Shown one piece after another: positions 5,548 through 6,768 of a stretch of DNA of 6,768 bases. A program made the translations under genes and the position numbers. This stretch comes from Oscillospiraceae bacterium (lineage in GTDB: Bacteria; Bacillota; Clostridia; Christensenellales; Aristaeellaceae), in assembly GCA_031266295.1 (NCBI GenBank), contig JAISBH010000239.1, positions 1 to 6,768 of the forward strand. Direction: 5' to 3'. Position 1 is the first letter of the stretch. Each line of letters opens with the position of its first letter. A model generated the notes under the pieces. The model worked only from the letters and a program-made list of their open reading frames with translations, was not told the DNA's origin and made no database searches.

Positions 5548-6180
5548 ATGGAAAAGAATACTAAACGCCACCCATACGACTACTTCAGTTATTTTGTGGA
5601 ATGCGCCGAGCTGGTCGGCAAGATCGCCGAATTCCTCGACGACGCCATAAATCATTTCGACCCGCGCAAGGTCAGCGATTGGGCGCGTGATATGCATCAT
5701 ATCGAGAACGAGGCAGACAACCTCAAGCATGAAATGATAAAGCGGTTGTCGCGCGAATTCATATCGCCGATTGAACGCGAGGATATCGTGGCGCTGGCGG
5801 AGAAGCTGGACAGCAGCATCGACACGGTCGAAGATGTTATGCAGAACATATACATTCATAACGTAGAAGCGATTCGATCGGAGGCCGTCACGTTCACCAA
5901 GCTGATCGTCAAGTGCTCGCACGCGCTGCTTGAGGCGACGCGGGAATTCAAGAACTTCAAGAAGTCGCGCACAGTTATCGAACATGTGATCGAGGTGAAC
6001 ACGATTGAGAGCGACGCGGATCGGCTGTTCACGCAATCGATGCGACGGCTGTTCACCGAAGAAACCGACGCGCGCACACTGCTGATCTGGTCGACGATGT
6101 TCAATACGTTGGAGGCGTGCCTGGACGCGTTTGAGGATACGGCGGATATCATTGAAAGCATTATTATGAAGAATACATAA
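5548..6180 (+). CDS. DUF47 (PhoU-divergent) phosphate transport accessory protein
   Basis: The 210-residue, all-helical soluble protein belongs to the DUF47/Pit accessory family, distantly related to PhoU. It shows the duplicated acidic metal-binding motifs IENEAD (52-57) and IESDAD (153-158), each opening a three-helix half, and the family segment FISPIEREDI (71-80) followed by LDSSIDTVED (87-96). Such proteins are encoded beside PiT transporters and are thought to control or assist them from the cytoplasmic side; the mechanism is not established. The ATG at 5548 is preferred because AAAGGAG (5535-5541) stands six bases before it. An in-frame ATG at 5527 would add seven residues but has no binding site. 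Length is typical of the family (about 205-215). Confidence 0.93.
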   Translation: MEKNTKRHPYDYFSYFVECAELVGKIAEFLDDAINHFDPRKVSDWARDMHHIENEADNLKHEMIKRLSREFISPIEREDIVALAEKLDSSIDTVEDVMQNIYIHNVEAIRSEAVTFTKLIVKCSHALLEATREFKNFKKSRTVIEHVIEVNTIESDADRLFTQSMRRLFTEETDARTLLIWSTMFNTLEACLDAFEDTADIIESIIMKNT

Positions 6181-6187
6181 TCTTACG

Positions 6188-6211
6188 AGTCAAGTTGATC
6201 CGCGTTTGACT
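6188..6211. terminator. Weak inverted repeat between convergent genes
   Basis: AGTCAA (6188-6193) and TTGACT (6206-6211) form a 6-bp stem with a 12-nt loop, eight bases after the DUF47 stop codon and overlapping the 3' end of the HxlR gene. There is no T tract, so termination here is uncertain. No better terminator is seen. Confidence 0.25.
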
Positions 6212-6555
6212 GTCATGGAGCAGTTTGCCTCGATCCCGTTGCTTTTCAGGTAGCCTGCTCCCCAGTCATACATGGCGTTCAAAATCGGGCGTATGCTTCG
6301 GCCCCTTTCCGTCAGGGAATACTCAACCTTTGGCGGCACAACCGGGTATACAGTGCGGACAATCAGGTTGTCTTCCTCCAGTTCGCGGAGCTGCTGCGTC
6401 AGCATCTTGGGCGTGGCCTGGGCAATCAGCTTGCGAAGTTCGCCAAAGCGGAGTGTGTCGTCAATCAAGTGCCACAGAATAAGCGACTTGTACTTTCCGC
6501 CGATCAATGCCAACGTCGCGTCCACAGGACAGTTACGACCACAATCACAGTGCAT
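6190..6555 (-). CDS. HxlR-family winged-helix transcriptional regulator
   Basis: The 121-residue protein is one HxlR winged-helix domain. It opens with NCPVDATLALIGGKYKSLILWHL (8-30), the family's conserved N-terminal helix with the CPV cysteine (Cys9). It continues with RFGELRKLI...TPKMLTQQLRELEEDNLI (36-65), the recognition helix region, and a wing ending in VEYSLTERG (77-85). In YodB/HypR-type members the equivalent cysteine senses quinones or disulfide stress. Here Cys3 and Cys5 add a CxCxxxC cluster. AAAAGGAG lies seven bases before the ATG at 6555. An in-frame ATG at 6579 would add eight residues but spans that binding site and has none of its own. Its own promoter and a palindrome precede it, suggesting autoregulation. 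It converges on the phosphate operon and shows no link to it. Confidence 0.92.
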   Translation of the reverse strand: MHCDCGRNCPVDATLALIGGKYKSLILWHLIDDTLRFGELRKLIAQATPKMLTQQLRELEEDNLIVRTVYPVVPPKVEYSLTERGRSIRPILNAMYDWGAGYLKSNGIEANCSMTVKRGST

Positions 6556-6570
6556 GAATATACTCCTTTT

Positions 6571-6587
6571 AGTATCCATTGGATACT
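6571..6587 (-). promoter_or_regulatory. Perfect 17-bp palindrome, likely HxlR operator
   Basis: AGTATCC (6571-6577) and GGATACT (6581-6587) are perfect inverted arms around ATT. The site lies between the predicted transcription start (near 6625) and the ribosome binding site. HxlR proteins bind short palindromes near their own promoters, so autorepression by roadblock is likely. In RNA it would form a 7-bp hairpin beside AAAAGGAG. Confidence 0.6.
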
Positions 6588-6599
6588 ATGTTGCAATCA

Positions 6600-6609
6600 G
6601 GTACGTACC
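6600..6609. promoter_or_regulatory. Perfect palindrome GGTACGTACC in the HxlR leader region
   Basis: A self-complementary 10-mer lies about 15 bp downstream of the predicted HxlR transcription start and 12 bp from the larger palindrome. It contains GTAC-type half-sites and could be a second regulator site. Its short length leaves chance possible. Confidence 0.3.
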
Positions 6610-6631
6610 GGTGCAAATGGAAATTACATAT

Positions 6632-6660
6632 ATAATATCCCATGAACCCCTGCAAGTCAA
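6632..6660 (-). promoter_or_regulatory. Sigma-70-type promoter of the HxlR gene
   Basis: Reading the minus strand, TTGACT (6660-6655) and TATTAT (6637-6632) are separated by exactly 17 bp. The predicted start is near 6625, giving a leader of about 70 nt that contains both palindromes. Confidence 0.7.
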
Positions 6661-6682
6661 GAGACGTATCGGCGGCGTAAGT

Positions 6683-6700
6683 AATTCCAAATTTAGAATT
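6683..6700. repeat. Imperfect 18-bp palindrome around AAATTT
   Basis: AATTC-C-AAATTT-A-GAATT is palindromic apart from one central pair. It lies 22 bp upstream of the HxlR -35 box and shares CCAAATTT(G/A)GAAT with the palindrome at 668-691, which is also just upstream of a promoter. Confidence 0.4.
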
Positions 6701-6768
6701 TTCAGTATGATTCGGCGCCTGCAATCGATTTTTTTGGACAAGAATCACTCGTTGTACCATACATGTTC

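Noticed and set aside
5533..6036. 167-residue minus-strand ORF
   Set aside because: It is antisense to the DUF47 gene, with no ribosome binding site or recognisable domain.
6569..6760. 63-residue minus-strand ORF upstream of hxlR
   Set aside because: It spans the hxlR promoter and palindromes and has no ribosome binding site. No gene is supported in 6588-6768.
6190..6768. Functional link between HxlR and the phosphate operon
   Set aside because: The genes converge, and the palindrome found at hxlR does not occur at the phosphate promoter.

Overview
The window looks like chromosomal DNA of an anaerobic Gram-positive bacterium of the Clostridia. This is an inference. It rests on strong AGGAGG-type ribosome binding sites, mixed ATG/GTG/TTG starts, TTGACA/TATAAT-type promoters, a phosphate transporter paired with a DUF47 protein, and a non-coding block of G/C-rich hairpins resembling the dispersed repeats of clostridial gut genomes. 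No rRNA, tRNA, transposase or CRISPR array is visible.

Layout. Positions 1-709 hold no gene. They carry a tandem array of 17-bp units (6-226), then a very AT-rich stretch (227-350), then at least seven closely packed hairpins (355-657). A good promoter at 710-739 opens a rightward pair: a small DEDDh (DnaQ-like) 3'-5' exonuclease (796-1437) and a TauE/SafE (TSUP) anion exporter (1501-2241). The two are separated by 63 bp containing a hairpin and a possible leader peptide. A hairpin terminator follows. On the minus strand lies a 213-residue protein I do not recognise (2291-2932). A 205-bp divergent intergenic region with several TATCA/TGATA inverted repeats and a tiny ORF separates it from a rightward Eis-like GNAT acetyltransferase, which probably starts at TTG 3147. 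Next comes a near-consensus promoter (4387-4415), preceded by three TGT motifs at exact 10-bp spacing, for a two-gene phosphate uptake operon: a PiT transporter (4463-5518) and its DUF47/PhoU-like partner (5548-6180). Converging on this operon is a leftward HxlR-family redox-type regulator (6190-6555). It has a consensus promoter (6632-6660) and a perfect 17-bp palindrome (6571-6587) just upstream of its ribosome binding site.

How the genes fit together. PiT and DUF47 form a recognised functional pair for low-affinity phosphate import. The exonuclease/exporter pair is probably co-transcribed but has no obvious shared pathway. The HxlR regulator is likely autoregulated; its other targets probably lie beyond the right edge. 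The rest reads as ordinary single-gene units. I see no convincing new multi-gene system. The most unusual material is non-coding: the 17-bp array beside AT-rich DNA, the hairpin block, and the inverted-repeat clusters in front of the acetyltransferase and HxlR genes.
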